A DNA stretch of 64,000 nt from Aralia elata (taxonomy: Eukaryota > Streptophyta > Magnoliopsida > Apiales > Araliaceae). Under the pieces are notes generated by a model, which saw only the letters and a program-made list of their open reading frames with translations, was not told the DNA's origin and did not search any database. The DNA is taken from NCBI GenBank assembly GCA_034770075.1, contig CM068385.1, positions 72,765,772 to 72,829,771 on the forward strand, read 5' to 3'. Numbering within the stretch: position 1 is the stretch's first letter; every line of letters starts with the position of its first letter. Below, in pieces: positions 34,138-44,922 of this stretch. Position numbers and translations under genes: made by a program.

Positions 34138-34145
34138 TATAAATA
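34138..34145 (+). promoter_or_regulatory. TATA box of the solo LTR
   Basis: TATAAATA followed by CCCCAAGG. Position about 1.6 kb into a 3.2 kb LTR fits the U3/R boundary. Confidence 0.55.
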
Positions 34146-35681
34146 CCCCAAGGCATATGTATGTTATGTTAGTGTAATAGTTGAATGACCCTAAGCATGA
34201 AATGACTAAGTCACGTGAGATTTGCTTAAATGAAATGAATAGCATAGTTGCACTTTTCGTTTGGCTTTCAGGGGGCGCTGCCCCCTACTCCCCCGCCAGC
34301 TCACCGGGGCAGCCGCTGGCTCACCGGGGAGCGAGACCCCCGTTTGGGTAGTCGTAGTGGCAATCAACGTTCGTAATGTTTATATTGTGTTGATTAATGT
34401 AAACCAATGTTTGGTGTCTATTGTGAGACTAATTGGTATGTGAATATGTGTTTAAATGCGTAGGACATATTTGAAGGACGATTAACGTCAAATAGTAGCA
34501 AGCGCTTAAGGCAAGTTTCCTAAACCCTTGTCTAACCCTTGTGTTGGGCAAGTTCTCTAGCTTCATTCATTTTCAGTATTGAATGCAAGTTTTGTATCTT
34601 ATACAAAAGACGTATATTGTGCAAGTTTTCTAACGCTTGTCTAACCCTTGTGTTGGGCAAGTTTATTTGATTCATTTGATTTTATATTCTCGTGATCCTC
34701 ATGCGATGTTTGAAATTTCGATGTACGCAATACATATATGGTTGTGTGAATTCCTTACTTATGTAAAATTTTCAGTATTTGCACAAGTATTCGAGCTATG
34801 TTATGACATAAATTGTTGAAACTTTCAAGTTCACATATATATGAACTGTTATAGAGAACGTCGATGCCATTTATTTCGGCTAGACAGATATTGAAATATT
34901 TTATTGATTTGATAATAAATCCTTGAAATGTTATTGATGATTAAGTAGAGCTATCCAACCGAATTGCTTTGGTTAGGATTCCGAGACACGAATGAGATGA
35001 ACAACCCTAATATTAGGGGCAGTTTTTAGTCAGTTATTCTGACAAGGCATCGAACGCCTAAACAAACGCATATAGTCGTTTCCAGCTAGAGTGTTGATCA
35101 ACATAGAGTACAATAGGCTGATTACCTAGAAGTGCTCATAAGTAAGACGGTTTGTAGTTATATTGCTGTGTACCTTTTCAAGAAAGCAAAAGAAAGTTTA
35201 AGGTCTTATGACCACTCAATGTCGTTTCAAAAATATATTTTTAAAACGAAAGCAAAGTATTATTCTTGTTTATTCAGAATATTTTACAACTATTGTTCAG
35301 TTGTCGAAGAGAAATGATATGATTGATGATATTGTTGTTATTCAACTGTTATACTTGCTGGGCAATTGAATGCTCATTCTTGCTTTACATTAAACATTGT
35401 AGCTAAGTCCGAGCGGGTCGAAGGTTCCGGTAAGGACAAGGGAAAGGGCAAGATGAACGTCTAGATGGTGTCGTAGTTTATTTGTATTAGTAATGTTGTA
35501 ATACTAAGACGTATTATGTATTTGGAATGATGTTATGGTAATAGAACCTGAGATTGAGAGTAAGACGTGTTGTAATAATATAGTAATTACATTCATGTCT
35601 ATTATGTTGTATGGAATGAGATGTACCGTATAGCACCGGATTCGGGTTTGAGGTACCCGGATTTGGGGGCGTCACATCTTT

Positions 35682-36371
35682 AGTCAACATTTTAATTTGA
35701 TTTAATAAAGAAGAATTCACTTTGTTTTTCTAATTCCATTTTTAGAGATGAGTTCTCACATTTGAGATTTTTAATATCTTCATTTAACACTGGATTTTGT
35801 TTCTAAGTATCCTCATTAATAATTGCTAGTGTTGAATTTTCAACTTCGAGATTTTCAATAGAAATAATGAGTGTTGAATTTTCTATTTCAAGATTCTTAT
35901 TTATGTTTCTTAATTTTTCTAATTCTTCCGTTAGTAATAAATTTTCTAAAGAATCATTTTCTAGTTTTTCTTTTTCATCTTTTAAACTTTTATTAATAAT
36001 AATTAAATTTGAATTTTCAATTTTAAGATTTCTATTGGTCTTAATTAATTTTTCTAATGAAATTTTTAGTTTAATAAAATCTTCTTTAATAATTTCATTA
36101 TCTTCATATAGACAATTATAAGCTTCTTATAATTCATGATGTTCTTCATTAATATTATCTAGAGTATGTGTGACAAATGAAGTACTAGGTAATTAGTGTT
36201 CAGAATTTACCTCAGATCTTGGTGATGAGTCATTATCTACCATTAAACATAGATTTACAATTTCCTCAGTTTGCTTAGCAATTTCTTCTTCGTCACTTAG
36301 ATCCCAACCTTCCTCAGCTACTAGTACTTTGTTATTGACTAGTTTTAGACAGTCCTTTTTAAAATACCCAG
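35682..36371 (-). pseudogene. Copia gag C-terminal part between the two insertions
   Basis: On -: the second half of a zinc knuckle (G-Y-F-K-K-D-C, at 36370-36345), an acidic segment (MVDNDSSPRSE) and then a Leu/Asn/Glu-rich stretch (36190-35690) that reads as a coiled coil in shifting frames (L-K-x-E-N-S-x-L-K type). SIRE-like gag has such a coiled coil after the knuckle. It is bounded by the Ogre element on the right and the solo LTR on the left; both junctions show duplicated 5-mers. Confidence 0.75.
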
Positions 36372-38501
36372 TGTCGACGCCGGGTTTTCTTCTCGCGTGT
36401 CCTTTTCCAATTTTAGCCTTTTGGTTTAGATGATTTTTGGAAAAGGTCGGCATTGAGGTCGACGGGGTTTTGAAAGATCGTTTTTATGATGAGCCAATTA
36501 ACCAGAGTCGCCAGTTGGTATATTTGAAATGGATGTACCAACTCATCCGAGTTTTCGCTCTTTTGTAAATCGCTGGCTCATATGTGACTCCGAATTAATT
36601 TGGTCTGCGAATTGAGATTCATAGAGTTCGGGGGCTTGCTTAAGTGAGGGGAAGGTGTTAGGCACCCCTCGACTTCCGTGAAATACGGTTACCAGCAATC
36701 TTAATGCTTTCCTATCCTTTAATTCATGAATATGTGTATGTAGGTGCGCGCGTGTGTGTATGTGTGCCTATGTGAATGTTTGTGGTGAGTTTGTATGAAA
36801 GAGTCATTTGGATTTTAGGGAAAATCGTGTTTTAATTTGAGTATGCTTCGGAATGTCTTTTCGGTATACCCGAGAAAGCTTTATTCGTTATGAGAAAGGT
36901 TTTGATTTTAATTGTCAAAACTATGAGATTTTCATTGAGTGTCGTTTTGGCAAAACAAGAGTTTTAAACCTTCGTCAAAATAGGAATCGAGATCTATACG
37001 TTGCTTTCGTGAAACGATCGGGCAATTTCTAGAATCTCTTTCACCCTATGCACAAAGATTTAATAAAATGTTACTTATTTGCAAAATCATTTTGTGTGAT
37101 ATTTGAAAACGATTTTCTTTAGCTTTTTCGTTAGATAGGAATCGACATTCATTAACATTTCTCAAATTTTAACCTCCGTGATTCTAATATCCTACTTTGA
37201 TTGATTTTATGAAAATCTTATCATTTAGCTTTGAAACCAATTTCGTGTCATAAATCAAATCAAGCATAAACACGCGTCGGGGCTATTCATGGGCATGTAA
37301 GCCATCAAAATGTCCCCTAACACCAACAATCACAAATTCCACTATTTCAGGGCCTTAAGCACGATTTCTCGCCTTAGCATCATTTTAAGGCCCGACGGTT
37401 ACATGTTTACAACGAAGGATTACATTGTTCCTAAATACATACGTCAAAATTTGTCCATCATCGGATGCGGACCATGGTGTCACGCTCCTAGGAACTCACA
37501 TCCACAATTTATCACAAACATCAAATAGATACAATAACATAACTAACAACGGATTGCTTAACGCCCCACAAGGATCCAAAATTAACAATCTACATAGATC
37601 AATTTCACCTAATGTATATATCGTTATGAACGAGCAAAACCTCACCCAATGGATATCATCGGATTATTAGGAAGAACTTTGTTCCGATGGAAACCCTCTC
37701 TAATAATTCCTAATCCATTGTTCCACAGTAATTTACATGAAATCTACATTTAATTCAATCAAATGACATAATAGGAATTGGTATAATAAAAGAGATTTCA
37801 CCTTGCAATTGATATCCAAATGGATGTGAACTTGTGTATTGAATAGAAGAAGAAAGTATTATGTGATACAATCAAATCACAAGAATAATATTCCTCTCTT
37901 TTTTTCTCACTTTCTCTTCTATTTTTTGTTGCAAAATCTCACTATTTTCTCTCTATTTCCGTGCTTATGTTGCTGCTGGAATTTCCTTCTTCTCCCCAAT
38001 TGCTGAAATTGCTCCCCCTCCTGTATGCTGCCCGAAGCGGCTTAAATAGGCTGGCTAGAGCCAGCCGCAGATCTATCTGCGGCTGGCCGCAGATGGATCT
38101 GCGGCTGGCCAGCTGGCACGCCTCCCATCGCACTCACAGCTGGTAGTGCTGATTTCCCGGTTTTCGTGCTGGCGCACACCACTTGGCCGCCAGATCTATC
38201 CGCGGCTGGCGGGCCTGACTTTCTCGATTTTCGTGCCACGCCTCAATTTTCGCGCCGCAACGTCGGTTTTCGTTGACAGGCTCGTGTTCTGCAGTCCGGG
38301 AATTTCCGGGAGACGTGCCACCTCATCCGGGAATGCCAAATTCGGATAGCCCTGCTATCATGTCGATTTCGGCTGCAAATTATCATGGTGGCGTCGAGTG
38401 TCCGTACTTTTCCCATCTTTTGCTCTCGCAGGCCGATCTACTTGACGAATTTGCCCTCCTGTCACGGTTAGTATACGAAGTGCAAAATTTGGGTGTCTAC
38501 A
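36372..38501 (-). repeat. 3' LTR of the Tat/Ogre-like element (2,130 bp)
   Basis: TGTCGACGCCGGGTTTTC at the low end, GGGTGTCTACA at the high end. Near-identical to 44923-47060; by eye there are over twenty 1-2 base indels but only about five substitutions. Open frames inside are not supported as genes. Confidence 0.92.
38060..38105 (-). repeat. Hairpin pair in the 3' LTR
   Basis: GCCAGCCGCAGAT, spacer CT, ATCTGCGGCTGGC (38060-38087) is a perfect 13-base inverted repeat. A second, GCCGCAGAT GG ATCTGCGGC (38086-38105), overlaps it. On - the TATA-like TATTTAAG (38048-38041) lies about 12 bases downstream. Confidence 0.9.
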
Positions 38502-38516
38502 GCTGCCCCTCTTTAT
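38502..38516 (-). other. Polypurine tract of the Tat/Ogre-like element
   Basis: On - AAAGAGGGGCAGC directly precedes the LTR start TGTAGACACCC. A near-identical AAAGAGGGGCAG is found at 43698-43709 on -, inside the residual pol. Confidence 0.8.
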
Positions 38517-39050
38517 CATGTTTATGAAATGTTAAATGAAATGAACAGGATAAAGAATAGACACTCGATGCATGAATGACAGTGCATAAGAATTGACAAT
38601 ACATACATGATGCAACACATACAACTTATGATGCAACGGAAGATGTAAGGCATACAACATATTCGTAAAGGTGTCAATGCACATCAATCCCTAACCTGTC
38701 GCTCGTCTCGTAATCGCCGGGTCTCGTATCCGGTCGATTGTCCTGTGAGTGCCGGGTCTTGTATCCGGTCACCCCTCTGGTAATCACCTTATTCCATCCC
38801 ATTGCCATCAAAGGAAGTTATTCTCCTGACTAGCTTTGAAGGGCATCCTTGGAGTTCGTCCTCGCACATCGTTCTTGGAAACCATCGCTTTTGACTCTGA
38901 TAGGCTAGGACCTTAACACCTAACCTGCATGGATCACGTACAGAATTATCATCTATTCAATGTATGTGACACACAACATTAAAATGTAAATTTGATGAAA
39001 AATGACCCCTGTACAGTCTTTTGATATGGTTTCCACAGGTGTCATCGGTT
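38517..39050 (-). other. 3' untranslated part of the Tat/Ogre-like element
   Basis: No gene. CGCCGGGTCTCGTATCCGGTC-type phrases near 38715-38770 are the outlying, diverged start of the array that follows. Confidence 0.6.
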
Positions 39051-39605
39051 ATCGGGGCCGGGTTTCGTCGTCGGTCACCCATCTCGTAATCGCCGTTATC
39101 GTCGCCGGTCGATCGTCTCGTCGGGGCCGGGTATCGTCGCCGGTCACCCATCTCGTAACCCCCGGTTATCGTCGCCGGTTGGTTTTATCTGTCGGAGCCG
39201 GTTATCGTCGCCGGACATCCATCTCGTGATCGCCGGTTATCGTCGCCGGTCGATCGTCATGTCGGGGCCGGGTATCGTCGCCCCGGTCACCCATCGCGTA
39301 ACCCCCGGTTATCGTCGCCGGTTGGTTATCTTGTCGGAGCCGGTTTATCGTCGCCGGACATCCATCTCGTGATCGCCGGTTATTGTCGCCGGTCGATCGT
39401 CATGTCGGGGCCGGGTATCGTCGCCGGTCACCCATCGCGTAACCCCCGGTTATCGTCGCCGGTTGGTTATCTGTCGGAGCCGGTTATCGTCGCCGGACAT
39501 CCATCTCGTGATCGCCGGTTATCGTCGCCGGTCGATCGTCATGTCGGGGCCGGGTATCGTCGCCGGTCACCCATCTCGTAACCCCCGGTTATCGTCGCCG
39601 GTTGG
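39051..39605 (-). repeat. Tandem array A: about 141 bp higher-order unit of GTCGCCGGTTATC motifs
   Basis: The phrase TCGGGGCCGGGTATCGTCG starts at 39121, 39262, 39405 and 39544 (periods 141, 143, 139), with a diverged copy near 39052. Each unit is made of about four 35-base submonomers sharing ATCGTCGCCGG. Strikingly CpG-rich. Confidence 0.9.
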
Positions 39606-39610
39606 TTATC

Positions 39611-40715
39611 TTGGATCTCAGCCCTTCCCAGGGTTTGTTGTTTTTTGTCTTTTTCTTTTTCTGGATTTCAGCCCTTCCCAGGGGTGCTCACCATCTTGTT
39701 GTGGTTCGGGTGGATCTCAGCCTTTCCCAGGGTTTGTTGTTTTTTTGTATTTTTTCTTTTTGTGGATATCAGCCCTTCTCAGGGTTGCTCACCATCTTGT
39801 TGTGGTTCGCGTGGATCTCAGCCCTTCCCAGGGTTTTGTTGTTTTTTGTCTTTTTTTTCTTTTTGTGGATATCAGCCCTTCCCAGGGGTGCTCACCATCT
39901 TTGTTGTGGTTCGCGTGGATCTCAGCCCTTCCCAGGGTTTGTTGTTTTTTGTCTTTTTCTTTTTGTGGATATCAGCCCTTCCCAGGGGTGCTCACCATCT
40001 TGTTGTGGTTCGCGTGGATCTCAGCCCTTCCCAGGGTTTGTTGTTTTTTGTCTTTTTTTCTTTTTGTGGATATCAGCCCTTCCCAGGGGTGCTCACCATC
40101 TTTGTTGTGGTTCGCGTGGATCTCAGCCCTTCCCAGGGTTTGTTGTTTTTTGTCTTTTTTCTTTTGGTGGATATCAGCCCTTCCCAGGGGTGCTCACCAT
40201 CTTGTCGTGGTTCGCGTGGATCTCAGCCCTTCCCAGGGTTTGTTGTTTTTTGTCTTTTTTTCTTTTTGTGGATATCAGCCCTTCCCAGGGGTGCTCACCA
40301 TCTTGTTGTGGTTCGCGTGGATCTCAGCCCTTCCCAGGGTTTTGTGATTTTTGTCTTTTTTCTTTTGGTGGATATCAGCCCTTCCCAGGGGTGCTCACCA
40401 TTCTTGTCGTGGTTTCGCGTGGATCTCAGCCCTTCCCAGGGTTTGTTGTTTTTTGTCTTTTTTTCTTTTTGTGGATATCAGCCCTTCCCAGGGGTGCTCA
40501 CCATCTTGTTGTGGTTCGCGTGGATCTCAGCCCTTCCCAGGGTTTGTTGTTTTTTGTCTTTTTTCTTTTGGTGGATATCAGCCCTTCCCAGGGGTGCTCA
40601 CCATCTTGTTGTGGTTCGCGTGGATCTCAGCCCTTCCCAGGGTTTGTTGTTTGGATACCAGCCCTTCCCAGGGATCACTGATTGGTTGGATATCAGCCCT
40701 TCCCAGGGGTCATTG
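39611..40715 (-). repeat. Tandem array B: ten units of about 101 bp with paired CAGCCCTTCCCAGGG
   Basis: GTGCTCACCATCTT marks ten units near 39685, 39785, 39889, 39989, 40090, 40190, 40290, 40390, 40491 and 40594. Each holds two copies of TCAGCCCTTCCCAGGG, a TTTTTGTC/TTTTT tract and GTGGTTCGCGTGGATC. Two extra half-units close the array. Unit lengths vary by 1-3 bases and no + frame meets a stop, so long overlapping open frames arise in all three + frames; they are repeat artefacts. Confidence 0.95.
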
Positions 40716-40731
40716 ATTGAGTGAATTTTTT

Positions 40732-40733
<2 letters not shown>

Positions 40734-40794
<61 letters not shown>
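40734..40794 (-). repeat. Poly(T) tract (about 60 bases)
   Basis: Almost pure T on +, A on the element's strand, directly abutting array B. Confidence 0.95.
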
Positions 40795-40795
<1 letters not shown>

Positions 40796-42017
40796 AAATG
40801 GGATATGTGATCGGCTTCATGTCCTGGATCACCCCCCAACATCGTCCATATATCATGCCGCAAAAGCCATCACAGTCTGATCATTTGTGAGGTTGAAAGC
40901 GACGCGCTTGTACTTTCTTGAGATTTTCATTTTGATCTTACCTGCATGCATGAAAAAGATGTTATGCAGGATCTGGCAGACATGTTATGGACAGATGCAT
41001 GTGCACAACATATGTTTAGATAGAAATGACCCCTATTCAGTCAAATGATACTATTCGACAGTCGTCATTGCTTGCCAACATTTGATTGGATCACGCCTCG
41101 TTGTGAAGTGTAGTTTCTAGACTTCAATCCTGGTCTGGTGCTCTGTCTTTTCTTGGTCGTCTTCATTTCATCGAGTTGAGGCAGTCTGTTTCGCTTTCTA
41201 TGATGATCGGACAGCTATGTCGACTCCTTGGCCTTTTGATCATTTCTTGACGGCCGATATGCTGCTGTCCAGCATTATATCATCCTTGTATATGCTCATG
41301 CACGTGGATCATTTGGATGTCGAGGCAGTGATAGTCAGGATTGGGGAGATGCCCAATGACGAGAAGTTCTGTGCAGCCTCGGCTTCCTTCCACTTCACGA
41401 TTCTTAACTGCCCCTGCCTTGGCGCGTGTTTTTGCCAAGACTTTCTTTTGAAAACTCGCGATACTGACCGTGCTGAGTTATCCACAGCTCTGCAAGATCC
41501 TGCATATCAGATGACTAACAGATGCCAAAACTTGAAGGCTTGGGCCGTTAGTGTTAGCTCAACACAAAGATATTATAATCTCGACAAAAATGCAGTTAAA
41601 GCACATGAAATTGAATATCTGTTGATCGCACAATCTAGCAAGTTGTGAACCGTGAATGTACTAGATTGGATATTTTTTGTTTTTTTTTTTTTTTGTTTTT
41701 TTTTTATTATTATTATTACTCTTTTTTTTTTCTCGTGAGTTGATGATTTTCTATTTGACGAGTTATGAAATCGTAAGAACACCTTCAAGCATTCATGGTC
41801 ATTGTACGTGAGTAAGGTCGACTTCAAAAGAACTACCTTCCCTTGTCAAAGGTATCCTGTCTTCATTCTCGACAAAGTTTTTAGCAGGATTGACGTCATA
41901 TGACAAATGCACTGTGCGATGCAGCACTCAGTAGGGGTTTTCTCTTCTATGACTTCTTGTTTAAGGCCGAGAATTTTTTTTTATCTTTTTCTTTTTATTA
42001 GCCCACTTCACTTGTCT
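40795..42017 (-). other. Degenerate internal region of the Tat/Ogre-like element
   Basis: About 1.2 kb. A 143-codon open frame on + (41217-41648) has no family motif and lies antisense to the element. A T-rich tract is at 41670-41735. I see no supported gene. Confidence 0.5.
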
Positions 42018-42515
42018 CGTTTTCTTAGGCTATTCAAAGTTACCCATTTAACGAGTTTTGGACCAATGACTCCCGAACCAGACGATTTTGGGGCATTAGG
42101 TGTACAGACACCCCTTCGGGTTTATTTACTCGAGTAACAAAGGCCACGGTTCGAGACAAGCTGGTGGTCTGCCCCATTCATTCTTTGCTTGACCTTGCGC
42201 AAGATTCGTTTTCTTAGGCTTGAGTTACCCATGTAGCGAGTGTTAGGCCGGTGACTCCCGAACCAGACGGCTTTTAGGGCACCAGATGCAGAGACACCCC
42301 TCAGGCTTAATTACTCGAGTAACCCATGCCACGATTCGAATCTGCTCGGGGCTCCTCTACTTTAATGCTCGTTTTCTTAGGCTCTGAGTTACCCATGTAA
42401 CGAGTGTTGGGCCAGCGACTCCCAAACCAGATGGCTTTAGGGCACCAGGTGTAGAGACACCCCTCGGCGCTTTAATTACTCGAATAAACCCCTGCCACGA
42501 TTCGAGACATTAGCT
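42018..42515 (-). repeat. Tandem array C: three units of 163-189 bp
   Basis: Units start CGTTTTCTTAGGCT at 42018, 42207 and 42370. They share GAGTTACCCAT, AACGAGTGTTGGGCC, GACTCCCGAACCAGACG, GAGACACCCCT and TTACTCGAGTAAC, with tails that differ between units. Confidence 0.85.
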
Positions 42516-43118
42516 TGATAATCATTTATCGTCTGAACTCTCTGATATTGATAATTATTGACTCTCTGACTACGTGTTAATCGCCCATTAACATTGTCAT
42601 AGTTTTTATACCCCACAACTGAAAGTTTGTGCAAATGCAAAGTGAAGGTTGTCACATGAGGTCGATTCTGCTGCAAACGTTGCTTTGAATTAAGGCTTTG
42701 TACCTGATCAAAAGGTTGAATAGCCTTCTTCGTCTAATCATACTCACGATCGTGCTCCACGGTTTGCTTGTCCAGAGTGAGTCCGATTCCGCTGAAGTCA
42801 AATAAAATCCCCCCTCACGCGGGTCCTTGTATCCCGGGAAAACTATGCTTGACAAATGCCAGATGATCGTACCGTTTATGATTGACATGAGGTAGCAGTT
42901 GATGATGATGGTGCATGTTGACGGGATTGTTGCATGGGTGCCAACTTGCACGTTCATCATTTCCTGGGTAGTTGACAAATGCCCCAGTGTTAAGTTGCTT
43001 TTCTTGTGATCTCCCTCATACTGGTTGCATTGATATCTCGTTGGGCTGACAAAAGATCCGGTCCTTTGACTTGTTGAAAGGCTTGGGGGATTTTTTGATT
43101 TTTTTGATTTTTGATTTT

Positions 43119-43155
<37 letters not shown>

Positions 43156-43429
43156 GTGGTCGAATTTGCCCCTACTCCGGTTCTCTGTGATTGTTAGGGG
43201 TTCTGATGTTTGATGGCTATGGTTTGATCCAAGTTGGGTTTGGGTTTGTCTTCGACCCATCCTTTGATCTCGTCAGGGATATTGTCGATATGTGTCTCGC
43301 CCTGCTCAATCCCCATCAGATCGAAATCTAGCTCTATACCAAAATCGTGACCCTCCTTCAAATATTGGCCCTATCGCTTGCCAGGCTAGAATGCCTCAAA
43401 TCGGGGTACCTGATGCACGGTCCATCCAA
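42516..43429 (-). other. Degenerate internal region with a T tract
   Basis: A 202-codon open frame on - (43260-42652) contains a Lys run from the T tract at 43124-43154 and no recognisable domain; I do not call it. CGAATTTGCCCCTACTCCGG at 43162-43181 is repeated as CGAATATGCCCCTACTCCGG at 44156-44175, each next to a T-rich tract. Confidence 0.5.
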
Positions 43430-44029
43430 CTGGCCACGGTGAGGTCAAGCAATGGAGCTCATTAGGAGGTGCATGGATCACATTGGTATGGATCTAACAT
43501 TGATGGCATTTCCTGACATGAGTATCGCAATCAGTTTTCATGGTTAGCCCGTAGCGACCCGTTCACACGCTTTTCTTTGCAAAAGTGCTCTATTCATATG
43601 GGCTCTGCACACATTGCCATGTACTTCGTTCATTAATGTGTGGGCTTCTTCGGCTTCCAGATATCTCAGCAGTCCCGTAGCTTAGGAAGAAATTCACTGC
43701 CCCTCTTTGGATTCTCTTTCCCTGGTCAGATCTGCATTTTCGGGAGAGGAGCTGTCTCGAAGGAACTTTTTAATGTTTTGATACCAAGCCCATTCAGGAG
43801 GGGTGTCACTATGGGAGATCTCTCCGATCTGATCATCATAGGCCGGACAAGTCTGTACCACAATTCTCAGGGCTAATCTCAGTCCTAGGATGCATCCCTC
43901 GTATTCGGCCGTATTTGTTGGAGTGGGCAGAACTGTAATTTCATGGCTACAGGCTTCTGCCATTTGGATGGATGGAGTATGGACTTTATGGCCTCTCAGT
44001 TGGATCCTAGGGGCAATCTCACAAAACAA
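43430..44029 (-). pseudogene. Tat/Ogre pol remnant: RNase H end and integrase zinc domain
   Basis: Open piece 44029-43694 on - has P-T-N-T-A-E-Y-E-G-C-I-L-G-L-R-L-A-L, the phrase of the additional RNase H in the Tat branch. After a stop, sequence in changing frames gives L-R-Y-L-E-A-E-E-A-H, then N-E-V-H-G-N-V-C-R-A-H-M-N (about 43640-43600) and V-R-K-C-H-Q-C with H-A-P-P-N-E-L-H and P-W-P near 43530-43430. These are the His and Cys positions of the integrase zinc domain and the lead-in to its core. The core itself and RT are absent. The decay fits a non-autonomous copy mobilised by a complete relative. Confidence 0.75.
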
Positions 44030-44902
44030 ACAAGGGCCGTAGTATTAGCACTGTGCCAGCTACAAATTGGCAGATGCATGTCAAACACTGATGCCTGATT
44101 ATTATTCATCATTTTTTTTCTTTTTCTTCTTTTTTCTTTTCTTTTTCCCCTTTTTCGAATATGCCCCTACTCCGGGTTCCTTGTGATCGTTATGCCATGC
44201 TTTCACGGCTCTCTCAATCTTATCCTGCAAAAACAAGGTCAGTGTTTGATGACAGGATAGTTATTTAGAAGTTTTAGAAAACCCTGGTTCGTGGCACGGA
44301 TTGCCTTCCTGCAAAAACCATGTCAGTATTCTCTTTATATGTGCAGGTGATGTAATCACGTGATACAGGACATATTTATTTACGATGATGTCGGTATGAC
44401 AGTTGTATGTCATTTACATGACATTTATTTATTTGACTGAACGATAAAAGAGCATGAAGAAGCTTCCCTTTCGTTAGGTTTATCAGAGGCTTGACCTACC
44501 CTAGGGTTACTCTCACGGGCTTTTCGGCATGAAGGTCCCCAAATCTTCGCAATCTACTCGTCTGAATCCTTTCGATTGGAGCGGATATGGGTGGTGCGTT
44601 TCCTGAGCCAATCTCCGGGGAGCAGCCCTTCGAGTCCAGTAATAAGCAACCGACAGGTTCGCCTCAGGAGGATGAGGTACTCTCTCAACATACATTCCCA
44701 TTCATCGTCCTCACCGTATGCAAATGATTACTTTAAAGTAAAGCAATTCCATTCAATCATTCATTCATTGGACCAAAAGGCACACATTCACACACAACAA
44801 TAAGTTAAAACCAAGTCAAAATATCGCACGTACATACACATTCATGAATTTTAAAGGATAGGACAGCATCAAGATTTGAACGCGGCTTAAGCCCTCTAAT
44901 GT
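44030..44902 (-). other. Tat/Ogre leader region
   Basis: From the primer site inward on -. There is no gag frame. It has a C/T tract (44108-44152) and the second copy of the CGAATATGCCCC phrase. TGCAAAAAC-x-x-x-GTCAGT occurs twice (44226 and 44310). Gag is evidently missing. Confidence 0.5.
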
Positions 44903-44920
44903 TCCCCAGCAGAGTCGCCA
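44903..44920 (-). other. Primer binding site of the Tat/Ogre-like element
   Basis: On - TGGCGACTCTGCTGGGGA, two bases after the LTR end. This is the site I know from Tat/Ogre elements, usually ascribed to tRNA-Arg. Confidence 0.85.
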
Positions 44921-44922
44921 GC

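Larger units (their letters stand above)
32514..35676 (+). mobile_element. Solo LTR of a Tekay-like chromovirus, 3.16 kb
   Basis: Begins TGTAACGACCGCGG, ends GGATTTGGGGGCGTCACA. The same 5-mer TCTTT flanks it at 32509-32513 and 35677-35681, so one LTR is left after recombination. The 3' 70 bases match the LTR at 13597 (reverse strand). It contains the shared phrases GGCAATTGAATGCTCATTCTTGC (near 35360) and GCGCTTAAGGCAAGTTTCC (34502-34520), a TATA box, and a GC dyad cluster. An open frame at 32955-33269 has no family features and is taken as chance. Confidence 0.92.

Noticed and set aside
39051..39605. Regularly spaced repeats that could suggest a CRISPR array
   Set aside because: Submonomers are contiguous and diverged with no unique spacers, and the context is a plant retrotransposon.
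39463..40724. Three long overlapping open frames (294-359 codons), one in each + frame, encoding repeated S-P-S-Q-G and hydrophobic peptides
   Set aside because: They are the translated tandem array B. No + frame meets a stop because the unit has none, and unit-length changes shift the same peptide between frames. They also lie antisense in the 3' UTR of the Ogre element.
41217..41648. 143-codon open frame on + inside the Ogre element
   Set aside because: No recognisable motif, antisense to the element, and in a degenerate region.
42652..43260. 202-codon open frame on - inside the Ogre element
   Set aside because: Built around a Lys run from a T tract; no domain recognised, and it sits in decayed sequence downstream of the integrase remnant.
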